Below are positions 1 through 10,979 of a stretch of DNA of 64,000 bases, in pieces. Position 1 is the stretch's first letter, and each line of letters opens with the position of its first letter. A program made the position numbers and the translations under genes. Source of the stretch: Brachionus rotundiformis (taxonomy: Eukaryota > Rotifera > Eurotatoria > Ploima > Brachionidae); NCBI GenBank assembly GCA_016802295.1, contig JAESIW010000166.1:102156-166155 (forward strand), written 5' to 3'. The notes beneath the pieces are model-generated. The model did no database searches. It worked only from the letters and a program-made list of their open reading frames with translations, and was not told the DNA's origin.

Positions 1-84
1 TATCCAAGCGTTCACATTCTCACATCTGAAATTCATCCATACGTGCCAACTGATTTTGGTCAAAGATACTTTGGCACTGAATAA
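1..84 (+). CDS. UPRT: Uracil phosphoribosyltransferase homologue (UPRT), 3' end only
   Basis: This is the last 27 codons and stop of a UPRT-like gene cut by the window edge. It encodes the conserved C-terminal FGQRYFGTE tail and ends in TAA. The sequence from 1 to about 127 is nearly identical to 5852-5978, the end of the complete UPRT gene in this window, with one substitution near position 110, and the identity runs past the stop into the 3' untranslated region. A polyadenylation hexamer AATAAA (80-85) overlaps the stop codon. It is therefore a recent duplicate, or an assembly duplicate, of the downstream gene. The rest of the gene lies outside the window. Confidence 0.85.
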   Translation, partial: YPSVHILTSEIHPYVPTDFGQRYFGTE

Positions 85-229
85 AATTATTAATTTTGCT
101 TGTTTGTTGCTTATGATTAAAATTAAAGTTTCATCAGCATATTTCGGCCTCTGATATTTAAAAATAAAATTGAACAAAAATTTTAATTTAAGATTTTATT
201 TATAATTATAATTGAACAAAAATAAAAAG

Positions 230-1117
230 CTAATTTCTAAAAGGAATTGTGCCAACAAGTACAGGAATTTTGATTTTTTTGCTTGACGAAAAAAGTCCAG
301 TTTCTATCTTTAGCTCCAATTCATAGCTTATTTTTACCAAATCTAATTCTCCTACTGTGCTTGGACAAGTTTGAGGCAAGATCCATTCTGAGCATGTCCA
401 TATTTGTGTGCTGTTTTTACCAATTCTATTCTTGTACTCAATAGATGATACTTTTTTTTCTAATTCTTTTAATTCATTATCAATGTTAAATTTTAATTTT
501 TGTATCAAATTCATTTTAATATTATTTAAATTTTTTGAAGTTTCATTTTCTATAGTTGCAGTAAAAGTGATTGGTTCGCCTGGAACAAATCCGGTTTTGA
601 TCACAGTTAATGTAGCTCGTATGCTTTTGTTGGTGAATACACCAAATCCTGAGTTTTTTTGCATTGACACAGTTTTTAGTTCTCTTAGACCATTGAAATT
701 GTTCAAATCAACTTTGGAAAAGATGGTCAAGTCTTTTTTTATGACTTTTTCAAAATTCCAGTGGACATTGATAACGGCCTTGAGCGAGTAGCTCACTGAG
801 CCGCAAACGCTATGGAAACTTGATGGTAAACTATCTGGCAGTTTAATGCTGAACGGGAACTCATGATTGCCCGCCTCAATTGGCTTGTTCTCTACAAGGA
901 CTAGGTCAAGATGAATGTAGTTCTTGCTTGCGTGCACATATGTCTTATCATTTCGCGATGTTTGGCTTTCCAGCCAGCTTGCATTGGCAAAACCATTGAG
1001 CACAATTTTTATCTTGTATACATTTACTTTTTTGCTTAGCTTGGCAATTATTTTACCAGCTAAAAAGTCTCCAGGATAATATACCTTGTTATCAAGCAAA
1101 ATATCAAATAAATTCAT
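230..1117 (-). CDS. Arrestin-domain-containing protein (first copy)
   Basis: Intronless gene of 295 residues. Arrestin-domain proteins (ARRDC/alpha-arrestin type) act as cytosolic adaptors that link membrane proteins to trafficking and ubiquitin ligases. The N-terminal arrestin fold shows YYPGDFLAGKI near residue 14 and the typical PFSIKLPDSLPSSF segment followed by a G-x-V-x-Y strand around residues 95-115. The C-terminal arrestin fold begins near residue 165 (IRATLTVIKTGFVPGEPI). No PPxY motif is seen in the short tail, so recruitment of NEDD4-type ligases is doubtful. It lies tail-to-tail with the partial UPRT gene, 145 bp away. A second arrestin gene at 6665-7612 sits in a comparable position after the second UPRT copy. 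Visual arrestin is unlikely because the protein is short and lacks the clathrin-binding tail. Confidence 0.85.
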   Translation of the reverse strand: MNLFDILLDNKVYYPGDFLAGKIIAKLSKKVNVYKIKIVLNGFANASWLESQTSRNDKTYVHASKNYIHLDLVLVENKPIEAGNHEFPFSIKLPDSLPSSFHSVCGSVSYSLKAVINVHWNFEKVIKKDLTIFSKVDLNNFNGLRELKTVSMQKNSGFGVFTNKSIRATLTVIKTGFVPGEPITFTATIENETSKNLNNIKMNLIQKLKFNIDNELKELEKKVSSIEYKNRIGKNSTQIWTCSEWILPQTCPSTVGELDLVKISYELELKIETGLFSSSKKIKIPVLVGTIPFRN

Positions 1118-1825
1118 TTAAATTATCTTGTAAATATTTATGCACTTAAAAAACAATTGTAATATATAAACTTAAATTTGAGTATTATTATGAAATTCTA
1201 TTAATATGTTTATTTTTGTTAAATGTCAGTCTAAATAAAAATTTTTTCTTGAACATGTTTTTATCGGCAAAAATTTTGGATTATTTAAAATATTTCAAGG
1301 TTTGTCGAAAACAAGTTAATCTAAGGTTGATTCAATTTGGCTGATAAATTTAAAACAAAAACTTCATTTTGAAATCAATATAATTTATTTTGAAAAAGTT
1401 AAATTAAAGATAAAAATAAAGGATGACAAAAACTAAATTTTTTGCAAATTAATTTTTAAGTTAAATTTTTGAAGACGAGATTTTCAAGCTCCATTGGGAT
1501 TACAAATTCCAAATAATTGTGTACATGTACTTGCGTCAAATTGATTGGCTGTAATATTTACCCTTAACGTATTCCTATTTTAAAGTTAAGTGTCACTTAG
1601 CACCAGTTCTTTTTCATTTCGACAAAAGAGTAGCTATCAAATACAAAGAAGATCTATATAAATTTTCAAACTGTAATTACGAATAGAAGTTTTTGTTTAT
1701 TTAATAAAATATTTATAGCCAAATTACAATCTCTATTAAACTTTTAAACAGATACATTTTATTAATAAAAATTGAAAAAAAATATATATAATAAATTTTT
1801 ATAATTCTAATAAATTAGACTTTGA
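1118..1825. other. Intergenic, no gene seen
   Basis: About 700 bp of AT-rich sequence between the arrestin start and the ULK stop. I see no coding-like ORF, RNA gene or repeat in it. It should contain the arrestin promoter and the ULK 3' untranslated region. Confidence 0.5.
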
Positions 1826-4314
1826 CTAAGTTTGACCTTCTTCCAATATTGAGAGGCGCCTTTCGACTGCCTCTCGATATTGATTGAGAATTTGTTTGTC
1901 TCTTAGCATGGGAGACTGTTGCGTTAGACAATGAAATATCAGCTGAGCTTCTTTGTACATGTTGACACATTTTTGCGGCTTGCCAAAAAACTCTTCCATG
2001 GCAGCCTCGCGACACAGCTCAATAGCATGTATGTACAACAGTTTGTCTGCGCACAAATTTATTCTCTCCATGTTCCATTTATTCCGGCTGAATTCGGTTA
2101 TATACAACTGTTTGGACTGATACAAGCAGAATTTGTACATATTATTCAATTGTTTGAGAATTTTTTTCACCTTGTCGGTGGTCTTCAAGCGCTCAAGTTC
2201 CAGCTCGTCTTTGGCATAGCTCAGACCAGGCTTCAGCAACTGAAGACACTTCAAATAAATGACCAGCTGTTCGGCTTTTTTGTACGAAACATCGGCCACT
2301 GTGAATTGGTCAACTGCTGGCGGACTAGTACCACAATTGGACTTAATCAACGGACTGAACCTTGTCTTGGCCAACTCAATCAAATAATTACATAGCACTA
2401 GAATAAAATTCAACTTTTCTACAATTTCATTATGAATTGTCTTTAAAATAAAAATAAGATAAATAAATTTTTTGATAAGCATATTTTTTTTTAATTTGGA
2501 AAAAAATCCGAGTCTGGCAGGACTCGAACCTGCAATCTCCTGATTCGTAGTCAGACGCGTTATCCATTGCGCCACAGACCCTCTTAACCAAACACTTGAA
2601 TAAATTTCAAAATAGCACTTACATCAAGTATGGTGTCCTCTTCCAGATTGTCGATCAACACTGGTTCACATTGGTTCATTATGAGCAAATTGCCTCTAGT
2701 CTCCAAGAGCCTATTGCTTGACGGCGAGGATGAGCCCACTTGGAACTTGGCGCCCTGAGGCGATGTTGAAAAAGCGGAAAAGTCATGCTGCTGAATCTCG
2801 TTTATTGAATTCAATCGGTTACGAGATGACATCTTGGACGAAAATTTGGACAACTCTGAGTCCCCAAAGCGTGGTGGTGTGACAGCTTTTTGAATTTTTT
2901 TTTCCATGAGTTTAAAATTTTCAATCTGTGATGGAACTGGTTGGAGATCACTTGGACCTGCTGCCGACACTTTATTAATAAGAAAAAAATACTTTAATTT
3001 ATCTAACACCAAATACTAGAATGTATCTAATTTAACAGATAAAGACATCTACAATTATCATGCAAAACCTTACTTTTAGACAAATTAACACTATCTTTTA
3101 GTTTATTATTATTACTAAGCAGTACATAATCATTTACTAAATCTGGTAATGAGAATTCTTTAAAATTATTATTATTTTGTTTAGATAATAATTGAGGAAA
3201 TTTGGCTTAATTTGTAAACTACCTGCTAGTTCTGATTTGGAATTGTGAACAGACGAGTGTGTTGACATAAGCTGATCTTGGTTGACCGCTTGGCTACCAT
3301 CATTGTTATTTTTTTCAACCAGGAATTTATGTGTGGAAAAATCCTCAAAATTGATCCTATCCACGGGGTTTCGCTTAAGCATTTTAATTAGCAAGTCTTT
3401 TAGGTGAATAGAAGTTGAATTGGGAATACTGGCATTAATTAATTTTAATTAAATAAAATTTTTAAAATTAGCTTAATTGTATACTCTGGAACTAGATTAA
3501 TGTGCTTTTCGTAGAAAATTTTCAAAGCCTGGGGCGAATCGGCGGTAAATGGCGCTTTTCCAGTCAAACACTGGTAAGCTATTGTCCCGATGCTCCAAAG
3601 GTCAGCTTTTTTGTCATAATGAAGGGACATTATCACTTCTGGAGCCATGTACAAAGGCTAAATTTTGGACAAAATTAAAAGATAAGATTCAAATAAGTTT
3701 TTTTTCCATACAGATCCACACAAAGTAGCTGCCATCACTCCTTCTTGAAGAAATCTGGCAAAACCAAAGTCTGCTATTTTAAGCTGAATGTCCTTGTTGC
3801 TGGCAACAGCCTTGTCCACTCGGAAGTTAAGGAGGATATTCTGCGGCTTCAAGTCCCTGTGTACAATGTTATTGCTGTGTATGACGTTTATAGCTGCGGC
3901 GATCTGCTGCAGAAATAGTGATATGGTGTCCTCGCTAAGGGTGCCTTTGGCATGCAAATAATCAGCCAGATCACCACCATTGTAATACTTGAATTTTTTT
4001 AATTATTAAATTTAATTAGAATATAATTAAAAATTGAAGAAAAAAACCTCCATAACCAGATAGACGTGGTTTGTCGACTCTTTGAAGTCAAGAAGACATA
4101 CCACGTTTTCGTGATGCAAAGCAGTAAGTTCTTTCAAAATTTTGATTTCCTTGGCAAGCAAATTTTGAGATTTTCCCAAGTTTTTTTTTGTTATGACTTT
4201 GATGGCCACTTCTTCTTTGGGCGGATTTTTGTGCCGACCCTTGTACACAATTGCGAAAGCACCGTGACCAATTAGGTCCTTTTTCAGGTATTCGTAGTCG
4301 CCAATTGAATCCAT
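1826..4314 (-). CDS. ULK2: ULK1/2-type (Atg1) autophagy serine/threonine kinase
   Basis: Six exons read from 4314 downwards: 4314-4048, 3987-3712, 3657-3485, 3428-3223, 2969-2623 and 2440-1826. They join in frame to 627 residues. Atg1/ULK kinases start autophagosome formation by phosphorylating ATG13, FIP200 and Beclin-complex members. The kinase domain has GHGAFAIVYKG, VAIKVI (catalytic Lys), VMEYYNGGDLADYL, HRDLKPQNILL, ADFGFARF and MYMAPEVIMS, all diagnostic of ULK1/2. The C-terminal 200 residues match the ULK MIT-type domain that binds ATG13 (YKFCLYQSKQL; AAMEEFF; ERRLSILEE). The linker is only about 150 residues against about 500 in vertebrates, hence the small total. A tRNA gene lies in the last intron (2441-2622). 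The ULK1 versus ULK2 distinction is not resolvable, so the symbol is provisional. Confidence 0.92.
2509..2581 (-). tRNA. tRNA-Arg (anticodon ACG)
   Basis: The 73-nt minus-strand sequence folds as a full cloverleaf. The acceptor stem is GGGTCTG with CAGACTC and the discriminator base is G. The D stem is GCGC/GCGT. The anticodon loop is CTACGAA with ACG at 34-36, and the T arm is GCAGG-TTCGAGT-CCTGC. The A-box (TGGCGCAATGG) and B-box (GGTTCGAGTCC) promoters are intact and a T-run follows the 3' end, as expected for Pol III termination. The gene lies wholly within the last intron of the ULK-type kinase on the same strand. It has no intron of its own. Confidence 0.95.
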
Positions 4315-4938
4315 TTAGTTATTTACGTATTTCTCGAGTCTAATGTCAAAATTTATGAATGAATAAATTATAAAAATAATTTGCAAATAATTTATTAGTA
4401 TTTATTATTATTTAAAAATAAATAAAATTTATATTCTTTTGTTAAATTTGTCTTCAATAGGAAAATATTTATCATTTATAAAAAAAAAATTTTTTTCTCT
4501 TTTTAATAGAACAAGTTAAAAGTGAAAGTGAGCCAAATTTCGATTTATATAATCAAAACAAATACATATTTTTAATTATTTTAATTTAATTTTTAATAAA
4601 AAAACATTAAATTTTTTATTTCTTCAAATCAGCATTACATTTAAATTAATTTATTTAAAAAAAAATAAAAAAAAAATATTTTTTTGCTCCAAAATTAAAA
4701 AATCGTTTGCATTTTTTTTAAAATTAAAATAAAAAAAGATGCATACGTTTTAGATTAAGATAGACCGAGTTTTTTCTATTAATTGCTACTTGTGTATACG
4801 AGATCATAATCAAAATTTTAAGTGATACATAGATTTGAATCATATTCTTAAGAGTAGGTCTAAAATTCTTAAAAAATTGGATATTTTTTTAAATATTTGC
4901 CATGTTTATACATTTTTTTAAAGAAAATATTTTTTAAA
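4315..4938. promoter_or_regulatory. Divergent intergenic region between ULK and UPRT
   Basis: About 620 bp of very AT-rich sequence separates two divergent start codons, so it probably holds both promoters. I see no specific motif I can support beyond poly-A and poly-T tracts. Confidence 0.4.
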
Positions 4939-5935
4939 ATGAAAGAACCAGATTTGATATCGGACATGAAAGAATCTCCAGCCCAGCAGAATAAAAATGA
5001 CCAAAAGAGTGCCAAGACCGATATGACCAATCTGAAGCTGAGTGCCAAAATAAGAGTACTTAAGTGCAATAATCAGATAAAAGAGCTGCACACAGTTCTC
5101 AGAGATTGGTAAATAGATTAAATTAAATAATTGTCTAAATAAAATTAATAATTATTTTTTTTTTTTCTAATTAAAAGCGAAACATCTCACAGTGATTTTA
5201 AATTTTACTCAGATAGATTGGTATGAGACAAATTTAAATAAATAAATAAATGAAAAAAACACTTTAAATTTAATTTAATTTAATTAATTGATAAAATAAT
5301 TTAATAAAAGATTCGCTTGTTGGTAGAAGAGGGCCTAAACGAGCTGCCGTACAGTCCGACTACAGTGGTGACACCGTCCGGTTGTGACTATGAAGGAGTC
5401 AAGTACATAAGCGGTGTTTGCGGTGTGAGTATTATGAGAAGTGGTAAGTGTTGGACAGATTGGAAAAGCATGCTTTGAGCAATTTTAATTAAATTTAAAA
5501 ATAAAGGTGAAGCTATGGAAAAGGGTCTGAGAGAGTGCTGCAGGAGTATTCGAATAGGCAAAATATTGATCCAGTCCGGTGACGAAGATAGCAAAAAGTC
5601 CTCTGTTATTTATGCCAAATTTCCCAAAGATGTCAACACAAGAAAAATACTGCTCATGTATCCGATAATAAGTGAGTAGATAAAATAAGCTTATTTTTGT
5701 GCCAAGTTTTGTCAATTTAATTAAAAAAGCCAGTGGTTCAACAATCAACTTGGCAATTAGAGTGCTCAAAGAGCACAGTGTGGCCGAGTCAAACATCCTG
5801 ATATTGTGTCTTTTCTCAACACCAAACGGACTTCAAACAATCAGCTCACTCTATCCAAGCGTTCACATTCTCACATCTGAAATTCATCCATACGTGCCAA
5901 CTGATTTTGGTCAAAGATACTTTGGCACTGAATAA
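4939..5935 (+). CDS. UPRT: Uracil phosphoribosyltransferase homologue (UPRT)
   Basis: Five exons, 4939-5108, 5178-5220, 5311-5443, 5507-5671 and 5730-5935, join in frame with short introns of 58-90 bp. The protein follows the animal UPRT family: LLVEEGLNELPY, VSIMRSGEAMEKGLREC, IRIGKILIQS, LLMYPIITSGSTI and the tail PTDFGQRYFGTE. UPRT of microbes converts uracil and PRPP to UMP. Animal homologues carry changes in the PRPP-binding loop, and here that loop reads YPIITSGST in place of the microbial DPMLATGGS type, so catalytic activity is uncertain. The first ~60 residues are polar and poorly conserved. AATAAA (5931-5936) overlaps the stop codon. A second, truncated copy is at the left window edge. 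Confidence 0.93.
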
Positions 5936-6156
5936 AATTATTAATTTTGCTTGTTTGTTGTTTATGATTAAAATTAAATTTTAAAAGTTTTTAAATGCTG
6001 GTTTTTTAACTATTAGTTATTTAATTTAAAACACTAAAATAGATTTATAATCTCAATTCAAATCCTTGTCAAAAGGCTTTAAAATTTAAATAAAATATAA
6101 AATTTCATTATTTTTATTATTTTTTAATTAATTTTTTAAAAAAATTTAAATTATTG

Positions 6157-6522
6157 TTAATAATATTCTGATTGCATTGTACCACACTTGCCTCTAACAT
6201 TTTCCTTGTTGTTACATATTTTTAGCTTGGAATCAAACACCAGCCCAATAGGACAGTCCATTATATTCAGTATTCCATTAGCGCACATTTTAAATTTTTG
6301 ACAATGTCCCTCAACTGGCGACAAATGGTCTGAATGTTGACAATTTTCTGATTCATACATCATTTTTTCCTCAATGGGATAACTTTCCTGGACATAATTT
6401 CTATTTTCATAGCTTTCAGCCGAAATTTTACCATACTCCTCACTCGAGCTTGATTCATACAGCTCACCATTTACTTTCAAGATAATAAATATTTGAGTAA
6501 TTAGCAAAAAAGTTTTAAACAT
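6157..6522 (-). CDS. Secreted single-CBM14 (peritrophin-A) chitin-binding protein
   Basis: Intronless gene of 121 residues. It starts with a clear signal peptide (MFKTFLLITQIFIILKVNG), followed by an acidic, Ser/Glu/Tyr-rich spacer of about 40 residues and one six-cysteine CBM14 domain (about residues 59-113). The Cys pattern and aromatic/acidic positions fit peritrophin-A: CQ.., HCQKFKMC, DCPIGLVFD, LKIC and GKC. Such proteins bind chitin in peritrophic or cuticular matrices, including lorica or jaw-type structures. A paralogue with the same domain order lies at 52542-53045. It is convergent with UPRT and 142 bp downstream of the second arrestin gene's stop on the same strand. Confidence 0.85.
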   Translation of the reverse strand: MFKTFLLITQIFIILKVNGELYESSSSEEYGKISAESYENRNYVQESYPIEEKMMYESENCQHSDHLSPVEGHCQKFKMCANGILNIMDCPIGLVFDSKLKICNNKENVRGKCGTMQSEYY

Positions 6523-6664
6523 TTTTAAAATTATTTAATTTGAATAAAAATATTTTCCAGATTTAAATAGGTTTAAATGGCCGAATTAAGTGACATTGGT
6601 CATATTTTAATGTTCTCTACAAGTTTAATTAAAAGAACTTTATAGGATTAAATTTATTTTTTAA

Positions 6665-7612
6665 TTACTTAAAAGGATTATTTGATAAATTTTCAATATT
6701 AAATAGAACTGTATGACTACCATCATCTGTTTCCGCATTACAATTTATGTTTATGCCCGCATTGCCAACCAAGTCTTGAACAAAGGCTCCAGTTTTTACC
6801 CTAAATTCCAATTTATATGTTATCTCTAACATATCATCAATATAAGTTGGTTGAACAAGAGGAACCTTAAATTTATCATCAATTTCAACTTCAGTGGCAC
6901 TCAAGATTGGTGTTGGATGTTTGACTGTTGAAAGCTTTCGCTTGTAAATTGCTTTATTAGTTTTGTCTGCTTTGAAAACAATATTCTGAACCAAATAAGC
7001 TTCTAATCCATTAAGTTCTCGTTTACTTTCATTATTTACTTTTATCTTAAACTTAATTAATTGATCAATGGCATAGCTGTATCTCTCACAGGATAATTTG
7101 GCATGAATGATTCCACTTTTGGCACAGCACATGCCATTTGTTTTTTTAAAGTTATGATTGGTCAAGCTAGTCTTGTTATGGGAGAAGCCGCAAGAATTTA
7201 TGACCGTAAAGTACTGGGTTATTTTGCGGTCAATAGACCAAGATTTTTGAAAAAAAGCGCACAAATGATAGCTGGTCTCTCCATTTTTGTGCTTGAAACT
7301 GGATGGCAAAGACTTGGGAAGATCAATTTGAAAGTCGTAATTGTACGATCCTGGATCGAGTTCATGATCTGGAACATTCTGTGCCAGAAAAGAGATGTTG
7401 GCCTTAAGGTAAGGCTGGAAACCTTGGGTGAAATTATTTGAATTCTTCTTCTTAATTGTGCACGAACTAGACCCATTAATAGCTAAATTAATTGATTTTA
7501 ATTTAACTGGTTGGGTTATGGTGAACTTGAGCGAGCCGTGGACTTTTTCGCCAGAAAAATACACCCGGTTAGCTCGCGAAAAATAGATCTCCACGTTTGT
7601 TAGATAACCCAT
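6665..7612 (-). CDS. Arrestin-domain-containing protein (second copy)
   Basis: Intronless gene of 315 residues with two arrestin folds. The N-fold shows RVYFSGEKVHGSLKF and then DFQIDLPKSLPSSFKHKNG near residues 92-112, matching the P-F-x-F-x-LP-x-x-LP-S-S-F signature. The C-fold starts near residue 170 (GIIHAKLSCERYSYAIDQLIKF). It is related to the gene at 230-1117 in layout and length but clearly diverged, so the two are old paralogues even though the adjoining UPRT sequence is almost identical. No PPxY motif is visible. The expected role is an adaptor for receptor or transporter trafficking. Confidence 0.85.
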   Translation of the reverse strand: MGYLTNVEIYFSRANRVYFSGEKVHGSLKFTITQPVKLKSINLAINGSSSCTIKKKNSNNFTQGFQPYLKANISFLAQNVPDHELDPGSYNYDFQIDLPKSLPSSFKHKNGETSYHLCAFFQKSWSIDRKITQYFTVINSCGFSHNKTSLTNHNFKKTNGMCCAKSGIIHAKLSCERYSYAIDQLIKFKIKVNNESKRELNGLEAYLVQNIVFKADKTNKAIYKRKLSTVKHPTPILSATEVEIDDKFKVPLVQPTYIDDMLEITYKLEFRVKTGAFVQDLVGNAGININCNAETDDGSHTVLFNIENLSNNPFK

Positions 7613-8507
7613 TTTGAATACTTAACTAATTTAATCACAAGATTTGATTCAAATTTTGAACATTTAGTCAATTTATAGGAGATAGCTAAGTTTAATTTTA
7701 AAATATTTAAGATAAAAAGTTTACTTAATTAATAATTTAAAGATAATGATAAGAAATATTAAGATGTTTTAGTAATGTTTTATTTTTAATTAATAGATTG
7801 TTCATTAAATTATTTGAAAATTAGGTAATATTTTTTTATTTTAATTTAAGGACGTATTGTGAAAATTTGAGTCTAAAAATAAAATGTAATTATTAAGTTA
7901 AATTATTATTAAAATACAAAATCAAATTAAAATTAAATAAGACAAAAATTGTTTATGTTGATAAATATAAAGAATATAATTATATCTTTTTTATTTCTAT
8001 TCTCATAAATTTTTATCATTGTTTGTATTTAAAAATTTACTGTGCTAGTAAGCAATTTTAATTTTACTTAATAAAAGACGATCTTTTCCCTAATTAGCAA
8101 ATAATGCCATTATAAATGATAAATGATGCAAATATTTGCCAGATGCAACTAATAGATAAAATTAGATTTTAAAATCCAAGAGTATATTTCTATTGATTAT
8201 TCACTAGATCTGGTTTTAATCAGCCAACAACTTCCAGCAATGCCAATCTAGTTGGTAAATAAACTATATTTTATAGAGTAAACTAAAGTATATTTTGATC
8301 GAATGAGACAATATTTTTAACTGTAAGACAATATGCTTCTAAAACCACTAATATGGAAAGTGGATAATAGTTAAAATATACTAATTAATAAGCTTATTTA
8401 ATTATTAAGACAAACTGTTAAAATTGCCAAAAAGACAATAATTAAAACCCATATTATTTTAAAAAAATATTTAAAAAAAAACAAAAAATTTATTAAATTT
8501 AAAACAA
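7613..8507. other. Intergenic, no gene seen
   Basis: About 900 bp of AT-rich sequence between the second arrestin gene and the first P450 gene of the array. I find no ORF or RNA gene that I can support. Confidence 0.5.
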
Positions 8508-10344
8508 TTATCTTTTCTTTAGTAAAACTTTGGCACCATTTTTAATGTAACGAACAACGCCTTCCTCTAGTTCTAACTTATTATCTAATGGCAAAAATTC
8601 AAAATTGACAATCAACTTGCACAGAGCTATCTTGAGCTCAATAAGAGCAAACTTCATGCCAATACAATTTCTGGGTCCGTTGCCAAAAGCCATGAAAGCA
8701 AGTGGATTTCGTTTGACTTGGTGTCTCGGTGGATAGAACTGGTTTGGATCGTGTGGTCCCCACAGATCGGCATCAAAATGAATGCTCAGCACATCGACAG
8801 CTATCGGTGTATCGACTGGTATGTCTATTCCCTTAATGGTTGTCTTTTTGGTGCATCTACGTGCCACAACTCTTTAATATCATTGATTAATAAAAGAATA
8901 TTCTATTATCTATATTTAATACATACGAATTGGCTATGGGGTAGAATCTAAGGACTTCCTTGACAAACCAGTCGAGATATTTGAGCTCTTGGACAGAGTC
9001 TGAATTGATTAGGCTCAGATCAGTTCCAAAAGCTGCCGATATCTCGTCATGTAGTCTCAATTGTTCATCTGGATGAGTGGCAAGCACATGGCTGGCATAG
9101 CTCAATGCTGTGCTAGTGGTCTCGTAGCCAGCCAGCATAAAAAGCAAAAGATTTGCTTCAATTTCCTTTTAAATTTTTAGAATTAAAAAAAAATATTCAT
9201 TTTCCAATTACCTCTCCGGTAATGAAACGTTTTATGTCACCATAATTAACATTCCTATCATTTTCATTATTAATTCTGGCATCGATTAATAATTGAATAT
9301 AATCCTTTCTATTTTTGTTGGATATATTTTCTCTTCTAGCCACTAGGTCACATATTTTATCTTTTAACCAAAAATATGGATGCCATTTTTCTTTATCTAT
9401 TAGCTTACAAGCTACGCCATTTATAAAAAACATGGAATGTAAAATCATTTCTTTAAATTCATAAAAATAAACTCCCATATATTCTGGTACTCTTGGATAA
9501 GCCGTATCTCGAAAAATGCTTTCAGACCGTTCATAATAACCATTGACCAAGTCATACTGCATGTTTATATCAACACCAAATGCACAATTCCAAATGCTGT
9601 CCATGGTAAATCTCTTGAAATACTCGGACACATTGACCTCTTTGTTTGCCTGGCCATCTTTATTCAACACATCAATCAGTCTATCAGCACAATTGACCAA
9701 AATAGGACCAAGCTTTATAAATAAATGAACACAATTTATCTTAATTTCAATTTATTTATCTCTTTACTTCTCTCAATTTGGCCGAAGAGAATGTAGGATT
9801 CATTATCATTCTCATTCTCTTCCATCTGCCTTTGCTGGATTCAAACAAGTCGATGTATGCATCATTTTCTTTTCTGTTCAAGAAGGATTTTTTTCTTGCA
9901 GAAAAATTGGTAGATTGCTTAATAAAAACCTCTTGGATAATATCCAAATCACTGGTAACTATGACTGGCAAATGTCCTTCAAAATACCCATAAGTTTTGC
10001 CATATTTTTCTGTCCATTTTTTTATAATTTCCGAATAATTTTTATCCTTATGGATTTGACGAAAGTTGCCATAAAAGAACTCATGCTCTGGGCTTTGGAG
10101 GCCTCTTTTCTTGAAGAATCGATAAGAGCACCAAATTTTACTTTAGATATATAAAAGATATTTTAAGCTTTTAATAAAATAAAATATCAAACCTTATATA
10201 TAAAAAACTCAGACTAGCCAATGATAATGTAGCTGCTTTAACTATAAACAAAAAATTGTATTGTGTATTTTTTATACTTTCTATCCAAATATTATCATTT
10301 AAAACTTGTAATAAATTATCAATTTCAAAATATTTAAAATTCAT
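8508..10344 (-). CDS. Cytochrome P450, CYP3 clan, array copy A
   Basis: Five exons, 10344-10193, 10140-9768, 9712-9212, 9165-8927 and 8871-8508, join in frame to 542 residues, normal for a microsomal P450. Exon 1 encodes an N-terminal membrane anchor. Diagnostic sites: WKRMRMIMNPTFSSAKLRE (C helix), AGYETTSTAL (I helix proton-transfer motif), EVLR (ExxR, K helix), and FGNGPRNCIGM with the haem-ligand Cys. The C-helix and I-helix signatures are CYP3-clan type. It is probably an ER monooxygenase of xenobiotics, fatty acids or steroids; the substrate is unknown. Exon 4, the first part of exon 5 and intron 2 are almost identical to the two paralogues downstream, whereas the F-G region (second half of exon 3) and the C-terminal tail are not. 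I cannot assign the CYP family number. Confidence 0.93.
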
Positions 10345-10979
10345 ATTAAATTTAGAAAATTTTAACTTTTAATTATTTAAATAAGCAAGCTTTGGCAAAT
10401 GTTTACGAAATGTGAGTAGGCTGGTAAATTTTAAAGCAATTGTTCAGATTGAAAATAAAACCTTTTAATTTAAGTCTATTTTTAGAAAGTAAACAAGATT
10501 GCCTACGTAATTTTAAACCAAAATAACTAGTTTATTTATTATATAAAAACAAGCTATTTAATTAAGTTTAAATTTTTTAAATTTTAACATTCGCTTGATT
10601 ATAATTTTTATTTTTATCATCTAGGATAAAAAACAACCTACAAAATTAGAAGGCTAACCCAGTGATCACTTATAAAAATAATTTAAATAATTTTTGAAAA
10701 TTAAACATAACTTTGTCATTCAAAATTCACAACTTAAATATCTATTAATTAATTAACACTATTCGATTGTTTATATAAACTATTAAAAATGCTTTTTTTT
10801 ATTTTTTCGAAAAAAAATAAAGGATAATTTTAAATGACTGACCTAACAACAATCAAGTAAATAAAAATTCTTAATTAAATTTATATTTAAAAAATTAGAA
10901 AAAAATAATTAAAATTTTATCAAAAATCAATTAAAAAAGAAAAGAGAATTTAAAGTAAAACTAAAACTTAACAAAATAT
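10345..10979. other. Intergenic between P450 A and B
   Basis: About 635 bp of AT-rich spacer. It should contain the copy A promoter. No other feature is seen. Confidence 0.45.

Noticed and set aside
2441..2575. N-terminal extension of the last ULK exon starting MAQWITRL
   Set aside because: It is a translation through the tRNA-Arg gene and intron; splice sites and family similarity place the exon start at 2440.
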